53,372 nucleotides of DNA from NCBI GenBank assembly GCA_036526135.1, contig DATCZA010000039.1:1-53372 (forward strand). The letters are read 5' to 3'. A program made the translations under genes and the position numbers. Positions 16,008-23,732 of the stretch are shown piece by piece (position 1 is the stretch's first letter; each line of letters begins with the position of its first letter). The notes beneath the pieces were generated by a model, which saw only the letters and a program-made list of their open reading frames with translations, was not told the DNA's origin and searched no databases. The DNA comes from UBA2965 sp036526135 (lineage in GTDB: Bacteria > Pseudomonadota > Gammaproteobacteria > Pseudomonadales > Azotimanducaceae).

Positions 16008-16825
16008 TGGGGGTCGTGTTTGCCGGCGTGGTCAGCCACGCTCCGGGGATCACGGGGCGCGCAGAGCGCGCCGATCCCGCGCTCCGGGACGCCCTGTACG
16101 AAAATTTCTACCGCCTGGGGCGCGAGCTGAAGGAGTCGCGCCCGGATGCGCTGATCGTCATCGCCGCCGAGCACTTCGCCAACTTCTTCATGGACAACAT
16201 GCCCGCCTACTGCATGGGAATGGCCGATTACTACGAAGGGCCCATCGAAGACGAGCAGTGGCTGGGCATCAGTCGGGTCCGGATTCCGGGCAACGCCGCG
16301 CTGGCTGGCAGCCTGATCGAATCCATGCTGGCGGAGTTCGATCTGGCCTACGCTCAGGAGTGGAAGTTCGATCACGGCGTCATGGTCCCGCTGCACTTTC
16401 TCACCCCGGAGTACGACATTCCGGTGATTCCCGTGAACGTCAACTGTCAGGGGCCGCCGCTGACGCCGCTGGCGCGGGCATACGATTTCGGACGTGCTTT
16501 GAGGCGGGCTTGCGATGCGCGCCCGGAACGCATCGCCATCATCGGCACCGGCGGCATCTCGCACTGGCCGGCGACGCCTGACTCGGGAAAGATCAACGAA
16601 GCTTGGGATCGCGCCTTCCTGGAAAGCTGGCTGGCCAATGACCGGGCGGCGCTCACCTCTTTCACGGACGAGGAGACCTATCTCGAGGCCGGGCAGGGCG
16701 GGTTCGAGATCCGCACCTTCATCGCCGTTTCGGGAGCCACACAAGGATGTGCGGCGGAACTCTACTTCTACGAGCCGATCCCGATATTCGCGGTGGGTTG
16801 CACCGTAGCAAGGGTTCACGTGTGA
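16007..16825 (+). CDS. LigB-like catalytic subunit, probable homoprotocatechuate dioxygenase
   Basis: 272-residue catalytic subunit of a class III (LigB-type) extradiol dioxygenase, a non-haem Fe(II) enzyme that opens catechol rings. His11 (VVSHAPG), His56 (AAEHFANF) and Glu234 (GGFEIRTF) match the three iron ligands of LigB; His186 in GGISHWPATPD matches its catalytic base. Given hpaE directly upstream in the same operon, the most economical substrate is 3,4-dihydroxyphenylacetate cleaved 2,3. Protocatechuate, gallate or a halogenated catechol remain possible. It is the last gene of the operon; 127 bases separate it from the cupin gene. The family call is strong, the substrate is inferred. 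Confidence 0.83.
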   Translation: MGVVFAGVVSHAPGITGRAERADPALRDALYENFYRLGRELKESRPDALIVIAAEHFANFFMDNMPAYCMGMADYYEGPIEDEQWLGISRVRIPGNAALAGSLIESMLAEFDLAYAQEWKFDHGVMVPLHFLTPEYDIPVIPVNVNCQGPPLTPLARAYDFGRALRRACDARPERIAIIGTGGISHWPATPDSGKINEAWDRAFLESWLANDRAALTSFTDEETYLEAGQGGFEIRTFIAVSGATQGCAAELYFYEPIPIFAVGCTVARVHV

Positions 16826-16952
16826 CGACCTGCTGCCGCTTCGCGCTCCCCGTGTGGCCATAGGCGGGATGACGGGAAATAGATTGAGCACGCCTTCCCA
16901 ATGGGTGTAGGCTGGCTGGCGAACTTGTCACGACGGATAACCAGGAGGGGCC

Positions 16953-17432
16953 ATGGCTCTGCAGAACATCGAACCCATCAACGATCAGCTTGCCGACATC
17001 ATCGTCCGGGCGGACGAGCCCTGGATCGAACAGGAGCCCGGCATGGCCTGGATAAAGGTGCTCTGGACAGGGGCCGAGACCGGCCGATGGGTGGCTCTGT
17101 TCCGCTGGAACAAGGGCTACACCGCAGCGCCTCACAAGCATCTGTCCGACGCGCATACGTACGTGTTGAAGGGCAAGCTGCAGGTGCGTGACGGGGTGCT
17201 GAACGCGGGCGACTACGACTACGAGCCCAACGGCGTTCTGCACGGCGCCACCACGGCCCTGGAGGACACGGAGTACCTGTTTGTCTGCGAAGGCCCAATT
17301 GTCTTCTTCGACGAAAACGGCCTGACGAACTACCTGAGCTGGGAAGAGCTGGCCCGCATGCGCGATGCGGCCAAGGCCGGCGGCGACGCTTCCATGGGTA
17401 TCTCCGTCACGGCTGAGTCCTCGGCAGGCTGA
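16953..17432 (+). CDS. Cupin-domain protein, dihydroxyacetophenone-dioxygenase-like
   Basis: 159-residue single-domain cupin. His61, His63 and His68 in PHKHLSDAHTYVLKG and His97 in GVLHGATTA give the two cupin metal-binding motifs, so a non-haem iron or zinc enzyme is likely. The layout resembles 2,4'-dihydroxyacetophenone dioxygenase and ChrR-type cupins. The ATG follows AGGAGGGG. It is transcribed with the HPA genes or from its own weak promoter in the 127-base gap, and ends at a strong hairpin. It may act on a side product of aromatic breakdown; that is only inferred from neighbours. Confidence 0.7.
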   Translation: MALQNIEPINDQLADIIVRADEPWIEQEPGMAWIKVLWTGAETGRWVALFRWNKGYTAAPHKHLSDAHTYVLKGKLQVRDGVLNAGDYDYEPNGVLHGATTALEDTEYLFVCEGPIVFFDENGLTNYLSWEELARMRDAAKAGGDASMGISVTAESSAG

Positions 17433-17443
17433 ATCTCTGCTGT

Positions 17444-17468
17444 GCCCGCGCCGTAAAGCGGCGCGGGC
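17444..17468. terminator. Bidirectional hairpin between convergent cupin and GFA genes
   Basis: GCCCGCGCCG (17444-17453), loop TAAAG, then CGGCGCGGGC (17459-17468): a perfect 10-base GC-rich stem with a 5-base loop in the 49-base gap between two converging genes. No T-run follows on either strand, so termination efficiency is uncertain. Confidence 0.65.
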
Positions 17469-17481
17469 GCTCCGGCCTGGA

Positions 17482-17892
17482 TCAGCCCCCGGGCAGCCGT
17501 TCGAACTCAGGCACCCCGGCAGGAACGGTGTGGAACGTCTGCTTGTCCATGCAGAAGATGGCCACCTGAGGCCCCGGATACTGGCCGGGGTCATCCATGG
17601 AGCCGACCTTCAGGATCACCGCATCCGGCATCGCGTTGGCCCGCGTCAGCAGGTGGGTTCCGCAGTTGCCGCAGAACTCCCGGGTGACGGGATTTTCGAT
17701 GTCCGTGCGGGTAAACGCCGACGGTTCGCCCTTGGTGTACTCGAATCCGGACCTGGGAACGGCCATGAACATGTTTGGCGCGCCGCCGGTGAGGTACTGG
17801 CACTCACGGCAATGGCATTGCGCGCTGAAGACCGGGTCGCCCTCCGCTTTGTAGCGCACGGCTCCGCAGTAACATCCGCCTTCCACCGTCAT
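17482..17892 (-). CDS. GFA family zinc protein
   Basis: 136-residue protein of the GFA (glutathione-dependent formaldehyde-activating) / CENP-V fold. Cysteines in GGCYCGAVRY (Cys7, Cys9), CHCRECQ (Cys26, Cys28, Cys31) and FCGNCGTHL (Cys74, Cys77) form the usual zinc sites. The start ATG at 17892 follows an AGGAGAGG-like ribosome site. It is convergent with the cupin gene and separated from it by the hairpin at 17444-17468. Most members of the family have no proven enzymatic function, so no substrate is proposed. A thiol-adduct detoxification role is possible but unsupported by sequence. Confidence 0.8.
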   Translation of the reverse strand: MTVEGGCYCGAVRYKAEGDPVFSAQCHCRECQYLTGGAPNMFMAVPRSGFEYTKGEPSAFTRTDIENPVTREFCGNCGTHLLTRANAMPDAVILKVGSMDDPGQYPGPQVAIFCMDKQTFHTVPAGVPEFERLPGG

Positions 17893-18015
17893 GGGACCTC
17901 TCCTGTGATTGATTGGCTTCCCTTACGAGTGTAACGCGCCCGGCGGATAAGTGCCTCCTCCACCAGCCTGGCAGGGCCGAGACCTCTGGGCCTCTGCGGA
18001 CGCCGAGGGCTGAAA

Positions 18016-18876
18016 CTACGCTACCTCATCCTCCACGGTGTTTCTCAGCGCGCCGATGCCGTCCACCGCTACCTCGACCACGTCACCGGGCTTTAGATAG
18101 CGTGGCGGGTCGAATCTCGCTCCTGCGCCTGTTGGGGTTCCCGTGGAGATCAGGTCGCCCGGCTGCAGCCGCATGAACGTTGACAGGTAGCTGATCAGAT
18201 ACTCGAAGGAGAAGAGCAGGTTGTCGGTGCGGTCGTCCTGGCGTAGCTCGCCGTTGACCTTGGTGGTCAGGTGCAGATCGTCGAACCGTTCGATCTCGTC
18301 GAGGGAGACGAGCCACGGGCCGACGGATCCGGAGCGTTCGAAATTCTTTCCCTGAGTAACGTTGAACTTGGCGTGTCTCAGCCAATCGCGGATCGTTCCC
18401 TCGTTCATGATGGTCAAGCCGGCCACGTGAGCGCGCGCCTGACTCTCCGGTATGCGTCGGCCCGCTTTGCCGATGACGATGACGATCTCTCCCTCGTAAT
18501 CGAGCTGCTCGGACTCCGGCGGTCGCACGATCGGTTCCAGGTGACCTACGAGGGATTCCCGCGTGCGCAGAAAAAGGCTCGGGTAGCGGGCGGCCGGAGC
18601 GGCGTCGGCATACTCCTCGTTGCGATTACCGTAGTTCACGCCGATGCAGCAGATCTTCTGCGGGTCGGGAATGGGCGGCAGAAAGCCAACGTCTTGGAGC
18701 CGATGGTCGGGATCGGCGTCCTCGGCCACCCGGCGGGCCTGTTCCAGCGCGCCGGCTGCGAGCAGGTCGCGCAGGGAGCCGAAGGCCGGCAGACGCTCCG
18801 CGAGATTCACGATGCCGCCGTCGATGACCGCGCCGAAAGCGGTCCTTCCCTCCAATCGATATGTCAAAAATCGCAC
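18016..18876 (-). CDS. FAH-family hydrolase/isomerase, probable HpaG-type decarboxylase
   Basis: 286-residue fumarylacetoacetate-hydrolase-fold protein. The C-terminal FAH core is clear: CIGVNYGNRNEEY, YEGEIVIVIGKAG (acidic metal ligands), GKNFERSGSVGPW and STGTPTGAGARF. E. coli HpaG is a double-length protein that decarboxylates 5-oxo-3-ene-1,2,5-tricarboxylate; single-domain FAH proteins often fill that step, and hpaF is the divergent neighbour, so this is the best HpaG candidate here. The GTG at 18876 is chosen over an upstream start because GGGGAG precedes it by five bases and the domain begins there. Other roles for FAH proteins (acylpyruvate hydrolase, oxaloacetate decarboxylase) cannot be excluded. 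Confidence 0.78.
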   Translation of the reverse strand: MRFLTYRLEGRTAFGAVIDGGIVNLAERLPAFGSLRDLLAAGALEQARRVAEDADPDHRLQDVGFLPPIPDPQKICCIGVNYGNRNEEYADAAPAARYPSLFLRTRESLVGHLEPIVRPPESEQLDYEGEIVIVIGKAGRRIPESQARAHVAGLTIMNEGTIRDWLRHAKFNVTQGKNFERSGSVGPWLVSLDEIERFDDLHLTTKVNGELRQDDRTDNLLFSFEYLISYLSTFMRLQPGDLISTGTPTGAGARFDPPRYLKPGDVVEVAVDGIGALRNTVEDEVA

Positions 18877-18985
18877 GCGCTCTCCCCGTCTGGCGCCTAT
18901 GAGCATAGAATGTCAGCGATTCCCTGATCCGGAGCGCTGTCATACTTCACCCTGATTCCTGCAGTGTCAACGCGAGGCTCTCCCG

Positions 18986-19402
18986 GTGCCCCATCTGATC
19001 ATCGAGTACTCGGCGAACATCGACGAAGAGCTGATGCTTGACGCGCTCATGCTCCGGCTGCGTGACAGCGCCGTCGCTACGGGCGTGTTCCCCCTGCCAG
19101 GCATCCGCGTGCGCGCAGCCCGACGGGACCGCTTCGTCGTTGCCGACGGGGACCCGGAAAATGCCTTCGTGCACCTCATGGTCAGGATCGGTCATGGCCG
19201 GACGCCGGAGGTTCGCCGGCAGGTCGCGGATCGTCTGTTCGCGGTCTTGTGTGATCACCTCAGAGAGGCGGCTACCCGGCGCGGGCTGGGGCTGTCCCTG
19301 GAGATCCAGGAGATTGACCCGGTGGGAAGCCTGAAGCGGAACAACCTGCACGAACGGCTGGCCGGGCGCGCCGCAGGCCACGTCTCCGTCAAGGTCGAAT
19401 GA
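18986..19402 (+). CDS. hpaF: 5-carboxymethyl-2-hydroxymuconate delta-isomerase
   Basis: 138-residue tautomerase-superfamily enzyme. It isomerises 5-carboxymethyl-2-hydroxymuconate before decarboxylation in the homoprotocatechuate route. The mature N-terminus PHLIIEYSANI exposes the catalytic Pro1, and the length matches HpaF. The internal DRFVVADGDPENAFVHLMVRIG stretch (quoted in part: NAFVHLMVRIG) is characteristic. The start is a GTG at 18986. It is divergent from the FAH gene with 109 bases between them, which probably hold both promoters. Its TGA overlaps the ATG of the next gene (ATGA at 19399-19402), tying two secreted proteins of unknown function to this operon. Confidence 0.87.
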   Translation: MPHLIIEYSANIDEELMLDALMLRLRDSAVATGVFPLPGIRVRAARRDRFVVADGDPENAFVHLMVRIGHGRTPEVRRQVADRLFAVLCDHLREAATRRGLGLSLEIQEIDPVGSLKRNNLHERLAGRAAGHVSVKVE

Positions 19403-20034
19403 AGATCGGGCCGGTTCTGATCTGCGCCTTCGCGCTGGCGATGGCCCCCTTCGCCGGCGCGCAAAGCGTCAGCGCCTGGGATCTGGTTTACCCCAGCAAT
19501 TTCAACTGGGAGATCCGTACTCACCGGGTGCGGGTGGCCAACGATCTGGCCTCCCGCGTGTCGCTGCTCGTGGCGGTGGTGCCACGGCAGACGGAAGAAG
19601 AGTCGGCGCGATTGCGCGAAACCGAGCAGACGCTGGAGGCGCGCGGAGCCGATGCGTCCCCAAGGGATCGGAGCAGGCTCTACCTCTCGCGCGCCTACCA
19701 GCATCGGCGGCTGCTGGAGTTGCTTGCAGATACGCTGGATGCGCTGCAGTGCGTTCGATCGGCAGAAGAGTTGCCCAGGGAGGTTCACTGCTGGACCCGG
19801 GCGGCCGTCAATCTCATGGACGAGGAGACCGTCGACGTGGCGCTCACGGTGCTCAGAGATGCCCGCATGGTGCCTCGGGACGAGGACATGCCGGTGAAGG
19901 CTCAGGACCCGAAGGTCTGGTACGGCGAGTACGGCAAGGGCATCGTGCGGCACATCGTGATGCCCTATCTGGCCGGTCTCGCGGCGCCTCGAACGCCGGC
20001 GGCCACGGAAGAGGAAGTCAGCCATGATGGTTGA
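19399..20034 (+). CDS. Secreted protein of unknown function
   Basis: 211 residues, not recognised. Residues 1-21 form a signal peptide ending FAGA before QS, so the mature protein is periplasmic or secreted. It is charged and mostly helical, with a likely coiled stretch around ARLRETEQTLEARGA and two cysteines (LQCVRS, HCWTRA). Hydrophobic segments other than the signal are absent. It is translationally coupled to hpaF upstream and overlaps the TPR gene downstream by 11 bases. The three genes therefore form one operon, but nothing in the sequence gives a catalytic role. Confidence 0.7.
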   Translation: MKIGPVLICAFALAMAPFAGAQSVSAWDLVYPSNFNWEIRTHRVRVANDLASRVSLLVAVVPRQTEEESARLRETEQTLEARGADASPRDRSRLYLSRAYQHRRLLELLADTLDALQCVRSAEELPREVHCWTRAAVNLMDEETVDVALTVLRDARMVPRDEDMPVKAQDPKVWYGEYGKGIVRHIVMPYLAGLAAPRTPAATEEEVSHDG

Positions 20035-20644
20035 GCGTGCCCCCCCGATCATGTTGACTTTGCTGCTCTCATCGACGCTGGCGGCTGCCTCGGAGACGGT
20101 GCTCTTCAACGAGTCGGCCGCGTTCGAGTGCTACCAGGCGGCCCTGCACGACGGCGGCGAGTATGACATCGAGTCGTGCAGCCGGGCTCTGGAGTATCAG
20201 GCGCTGACCACCATCGACAGGGCGGCCACCCATTCCAACCGCGGCATTCTCTACGCCCGCATCGGCGACATCCGCAACGCTCTTCGGGACCACAACCGCG
20301 CGGTGAAGCTCGCCCCGGAGGTGGGCAGCATCTACATCAACCGTTCCAACACCCTGGTCCGGGCGAAGCGCTACGAGGGCGCCATGCGCGACCTCGAGAA
20401 GGCGATCGAGATTGCCGACGACAGTCTGGCTTACGCCCATTACAACCGGGCGCTGCTCTTTCAGAAGCTCGGTGATCTTCAGGCGGCGAGGGCGGATGCC
20501 GAGCAAGCCGCGGAGATAGCGCCGGACTCACCGGCGTACCGGCGCTTCCTTGCTGCCTTCGGCGAAACCGAGGGCGACCCGCTCCTCCCGGATGCCGAGC
20601 CAGGCAATCCTCCGGAGGAACCGGGCGGTGAGGGTCAGGACTGA
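20024..20644 (+). CDS. Exported tetratricopeptide-repeat protein
   Basis: 206 residues. The N-terminus is a signal peptide (IMLTLLLSSTLAAAS). Residues ~60-165 hold three TPR units, seen as THSNRGILYARIGDIRNAL, SIYINRSNTLVRAKRYEGAM and AYAHYNRALLFQKLGDLQAA, each with the alternating small/aromatic pattern. The C-terminal tail is acidic and proline-rich. TPR proteins mediate protein contacts, so this is probably a periplasmic scaffold. It overlaps the secreted protein upstream and its stop overlaps the stop of the convergent RND gene by 10 bases. A specific partner is not evident. Confidence 0.78.
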   Translation: MMVERAPPIMLTLLLSSTLAAASETVLFNESAAFECYQAALHDGGEYDIESCSRALEYQALTTIDRAATHSNRGILYARIGDIRNALRDHNRAVKLAPEVGSIYINRSNTLVRAKRYEGAMRDLEKAIEIADDSLAYAHYNRALLFQKLGDLQAARADAEQAAEIAPDSPAYRRFLAAFGETEGDPLLPDAEPGNPPEEPGGEGQD

Positions 20645-23600
20645 ATCAGGCCCTTGAGCCGGCGCGCGGTTTCCTCGGGCGAGCCCGTTCGCCGGGCGAG
20701 CAGATGATAGAAAGCCGGAACGATGAAGAGTGTCAGCAGCGTTGCCAGGGAGACGCCGGAGAAAATGACGACCCCGAGCATGCTGCGGCTCGTCGAGCCG
20801 GCACCGGTCGCGAGGATCAGCGGCGTCGATCCCATGACCGTGGAGATGGTCGTCATGATGACGGGGCGCAGGCGAATGCCCGCTGCTTCCACGATGGCGT
20901 CGTCGAAAGAACGGCCTGCATCGCGCAGCTGATTGATGAACTCGACGATAAGAACGCCGTTCTTGGCGGCAATGCCGATGAGCATGACGATGCCGATCTG
21001 GCTGTAGATGTTGAGCGTGCCGCCGGTCAGCTTGAGGCCGAGCAGCGCGCCGGCAATCGCCATGGGGACGGTCAGCAGGATGACCAGCGGGTGGACGAAG
21101 CTCTCGAACTGGGCGGCCAGCACCAGATAGACGATGAGCAGCGCGATGGCGAACGTGAACAGAAGTGATCCGCTGGCTTCCTTGAACTCCAGCGATTCGC
21201 CCCGGTAGTCCACCTGGGCGGATTCCGGCAGCTCCTCACGCACTACGGTCTCCAGAAACTCCAGAGCGTCCGCCAGGGCGTAGCCTGGGGCCAAACCGGC
21301 CTCGATGGTCACGGCGCGGAGCCGGTTGTAGCGATTGAGGCGCCCAGCTCCGGCGGTCTCCTCCACCTCGATGAGGTTGGCCAGCGGAACCAGACGGCCG
21401 GTGCTTTCCGAGCGAACGTAGATGTTCTGAAGATCTGCGGCCGTCGCCCGCTGATCCTCCTTGGCCTGCAGGATCACGTCGTACTCTTCGCCGTCCTGCA
21501 CGAAGGTCGTGACCCTGCGTTCGCTCATCATGGCCGCAAGGGTTCTGCCTACGTTCTGCACGGAGATGCCCAGCGCCGCCGCGCGATTCTTGTCGACCCG
21601 CACGATCAGCTGCGGCTGGGTTTCCTTCAGGTCGCTGTCGACGCGCGTCATGCCGGGGTACTCCATGGCGCGTGCGATTAGAAGATCGCGCCATTGGGCC
21701 AGGGTCTCGTAGTTGGGCCCGCCGATGACGAACTGAACCGGGCGGCCACCGCCGCCTCGGGACAGACCGGAGCGCTCGAAGGCGAAGATCCGCACGGCGG
21801 GAATTTCCTCCCACGCTGTGGAGGCCCGGTCGATGATCTCGCGTGTGGTGGCGTCCCGTTCCCGCCACGGCTCCAGGGAGACGATCACCATGCCGGTGTT
21901 CGGGCTCGTTCCGCCCCAGCTGGGGACCCGGACCAGCACTCTCGAGATCAGGCCCTCGTCCTGCATCTGCATCAAGGGCGCCTCGACGTCGCCCATGTGT
22001 TCCTGCATGCGATCGAAACCGGTTCCCTCCGGCGCCAGCACCTGAGCCATGAAGAAGCCCTGGTCCTCCCGGGGAGCGTATTCCCTGGGCACCATGCCCA
22101 TGAGCCAATAGGCGAGGCCGATGACGAGCAAGGTGATGACGGCGGCCGCCCAGCTGTAGGGGAGAAGACGTTTGAGCAGGCGCTGATAGCCTGCCTCCAG
22201 CCGGGCGAAGGCGCGCTCCACCATCCGGGTTACCGGGTTCTTTGCCGTCGTTTTGCGTAGAAGCTTGGAGCTCATCATGGGCGTCAGCGACAGGGCCAGG
22301 ACGCTGGAGAAGACCACGGCGGCGGAAACCGTGACAGCCAGCTCGCTGAATATCACGCCCATGTTGTCGCGCAGGAACATGATGGGCGTGAACACGGCCA
22401 CCAGCACGACGGTGGTCGCGATCACCGCAAAGGCCACCTGCCTCGAACCCCGGTACGCGGCGACGAGCGGAGGTTCGCCACGCTCCACCCGGCGATGGAT
22501 GTTCTCCAGCACGACGATGGCATCGTCCACGACCAGCCCGATGCACAGCACCAGGGCCAGGATGGTGACCAGGTTGACCGAGTAACCGAACAGGGCCAGG
22601 GCGATGAATGCCGACGTCAGACACACGGGGATGGTCACGGCGGGGATGATCATCGAGCGGATGCTGCCGAGAAAGACGAAGATCACGAGGCTGACCAGCA
22701 CCGTGGTGATGGCGATGGTCTGGTACACGGCGTTGATCGCCTCGCGAATGAACAGCGAATCGTCCGAGCTAGGCACGAACTCCATGTGATCAGGCAGCGC
22801 CTCGTTCACGCGCGCGATCTCGGCTTTGACGGCTTCCAGCGTGGCGAGCGTGTTGGCTGTGGATTGCTTGGTGATGGCCAGGCCAACGGTGTTCTGGCGA
22901 TTGGCCCGGAACGACTCTCTGGTGTTGCTGGGCGCGAGGTTCACGTCGGCGACCTCACCCAGGCGAATCAGATGCCCGTCTCCACCCACGCCCAGCACCA
23001 GCTGTCGAAAATCCTCGTCGCTTTGGTAACCCCGGGCCAGGCGCACTCGGAACTCGCGCTCTGCGGACTCGATGCGTCCGGCGGGAAGCTCGAGGTTCTC
23101 TCGCCGCAGAGCATCTTCGATATCGATCACGGTCAGGTCGCGGGCGGCCAGCGCAAGCCGGTCCAGCCATATCCGCATGCTCGGTTTGCCGCTGCCGTGC
23201 ATGGCCGCGCTGGCGACGCCGGGAATGATTTCGAAGCGGTCGACGATGTAGCGCTCCGCGTAGTCGTTGAGCTCCATCACGCTCATTCGCGAGCTGGTCA
23301 GGCTGATATACATGACGGGACGGGCGTCCGAGTCCTGTTTGGCGACGATGGGCAGCTCGACGTCGTCAGGCAGCCGATCGACGATGCGGGCCACCCTGTC
23401 CCGGACGTCGTTGGCCACCTCGTCTATGTTGCGGTTGAGCTCGAACTCGATGTTGATGTTGGAGGCCTCGTCACGGCTCGACGAGCTGATGCTCTTTATG
23501 CCCTCGATGCCGCTGATCTGATCCTCAATCACCTGAGTGACGCGGGATTCGATGACCTCGGCCGACGCGCCTACGTAAGCGGTGCTGATGGAAACCAGCG

Positions 23601-23727
23601 GGGGGTTGATGTCGGGATACTCGCGCAGAGGGAGCAGGTTGAAGGACAGAGCGCCGAACGCGATCAGGGCCAGGCTGATCACGCTGGCGAACACCGGCCT
23701 CTGAACGGAGATGTCAGAAAGCCACAT
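20635..23727 (-). CDS. RND efflux pump permease, HAE1 (AcrB/MexB) family
   Basis: 1030-residue inner-membrane drug/proton antiporter. It has the 12-helix RND layout with large periplasmic loops after TM1 and TM7. The proton-relay motif LVVDDAIVVLEN in TM4 and the HAE1 N-terminus DISVQRPVFASVISLALIAFG (in part) are present, as are STANTLATLEAVKAEI and SEVEVR-type porter patterns. The adaptor gene lies 5 bases upstream on the same strand, so they form one operon; no outer-membrane TolC-like gene is in the window. Located between the HPA and PAA blocks, it could export toxic aromatics or halogenated catechols, but that is inferred only from position. It is convergent with the TPR gene, overlapping by 10 bases. 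Confidence 0.9.
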   Translation of the reverse strand: MWLSDISVQRPVFASVISLALIAFGALSFNLLPLREYPDINPPLVSISTAYVGASAEVIESRVTQVIEDQISGIEGIKSISSSSRDEASNINIEFELNRNIDEVANDVRDRVARIVDRLPDDVELPIVAKQDSDARPVMYISLTSSRMSVMELNDYAERYIVDRFEIIPGVASAAMHGSGKPSMRIWLDRLALAARDLTVIDIEDALRRENLELPAGRIESAEREFRVRLARGYQSDEDFRQLVLGVGGDGHLIRLGEVADVNLAPSNTRESFRANRQNTVGLAITKQSTANTLATLEAVKAEIARVNEALPDHMEFVPSSDDSLFIREAINAVYQTIAITTVLVSLVIFVFLGSIRSMIIPAVTIPVCLTSAFIALALFGYSVNLVTILALVLCIGLVVDDAIVVLENIHRRVERGEPPLVAAYRGSRQVAFAVIATTVVLVAVFTPIMFLRDNMGVIFSELAVTVSAAVVFSSVLALSLTPMMSSKLLRKTTAKNPVTRMVERAFARLEAGYQRLLKRLLPYSWAAAVITLLVIGLAYWLMGMVPREYAPREDQGFFMAQVLAPEGTGFDRMQEHMGDVEAPLMQMQDEGLISRVLVRVPSWGGTSPNTGMVIVSLEPWRERDATTREIIDRASTAWEEIPAVRIFAFERSGLSRGGGGRPVQFVIGGPNYETLAQWRDLLIARAMEYPGMTRVDSDLKETQPQLIVRVDKNRAAALGISVQNVGRTLAAMMSERRVTTFVQDGEEYDVILQAKEDQRATAADLQNIYVRSESTGRLVPLANLIEVEETAGAGRLNRYNRLRAVTIEAGLAPGYALADALEFLETVVREELPESAQVDYRGESLEFKEASGSLLFTFAIALLIVYLVLAAQFESFVHPLVILLTVPMAIAGALLGLKLTGGTLNIYSQIGIVMLIGIAAKNGVLIVEFINQLRDAGRSFDDAIVEAAGIRLRPVIMTTISTVMGSTPLILATGAGSTSRSMLGVVIFSGVSLATLLTLFIVPAFYHLLARRTGSPEETARRLKGLIQS

Positions 23728-23732
23728 GATGC

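Noticed and set aside
18877..18985. Operator TATGAGCATA in the divergent FAH-hpaF gap
   Set aside because: A 4+4 dyad is expected by chance and does not match the TTAA...TTAA sites upstream of the MarR genes.
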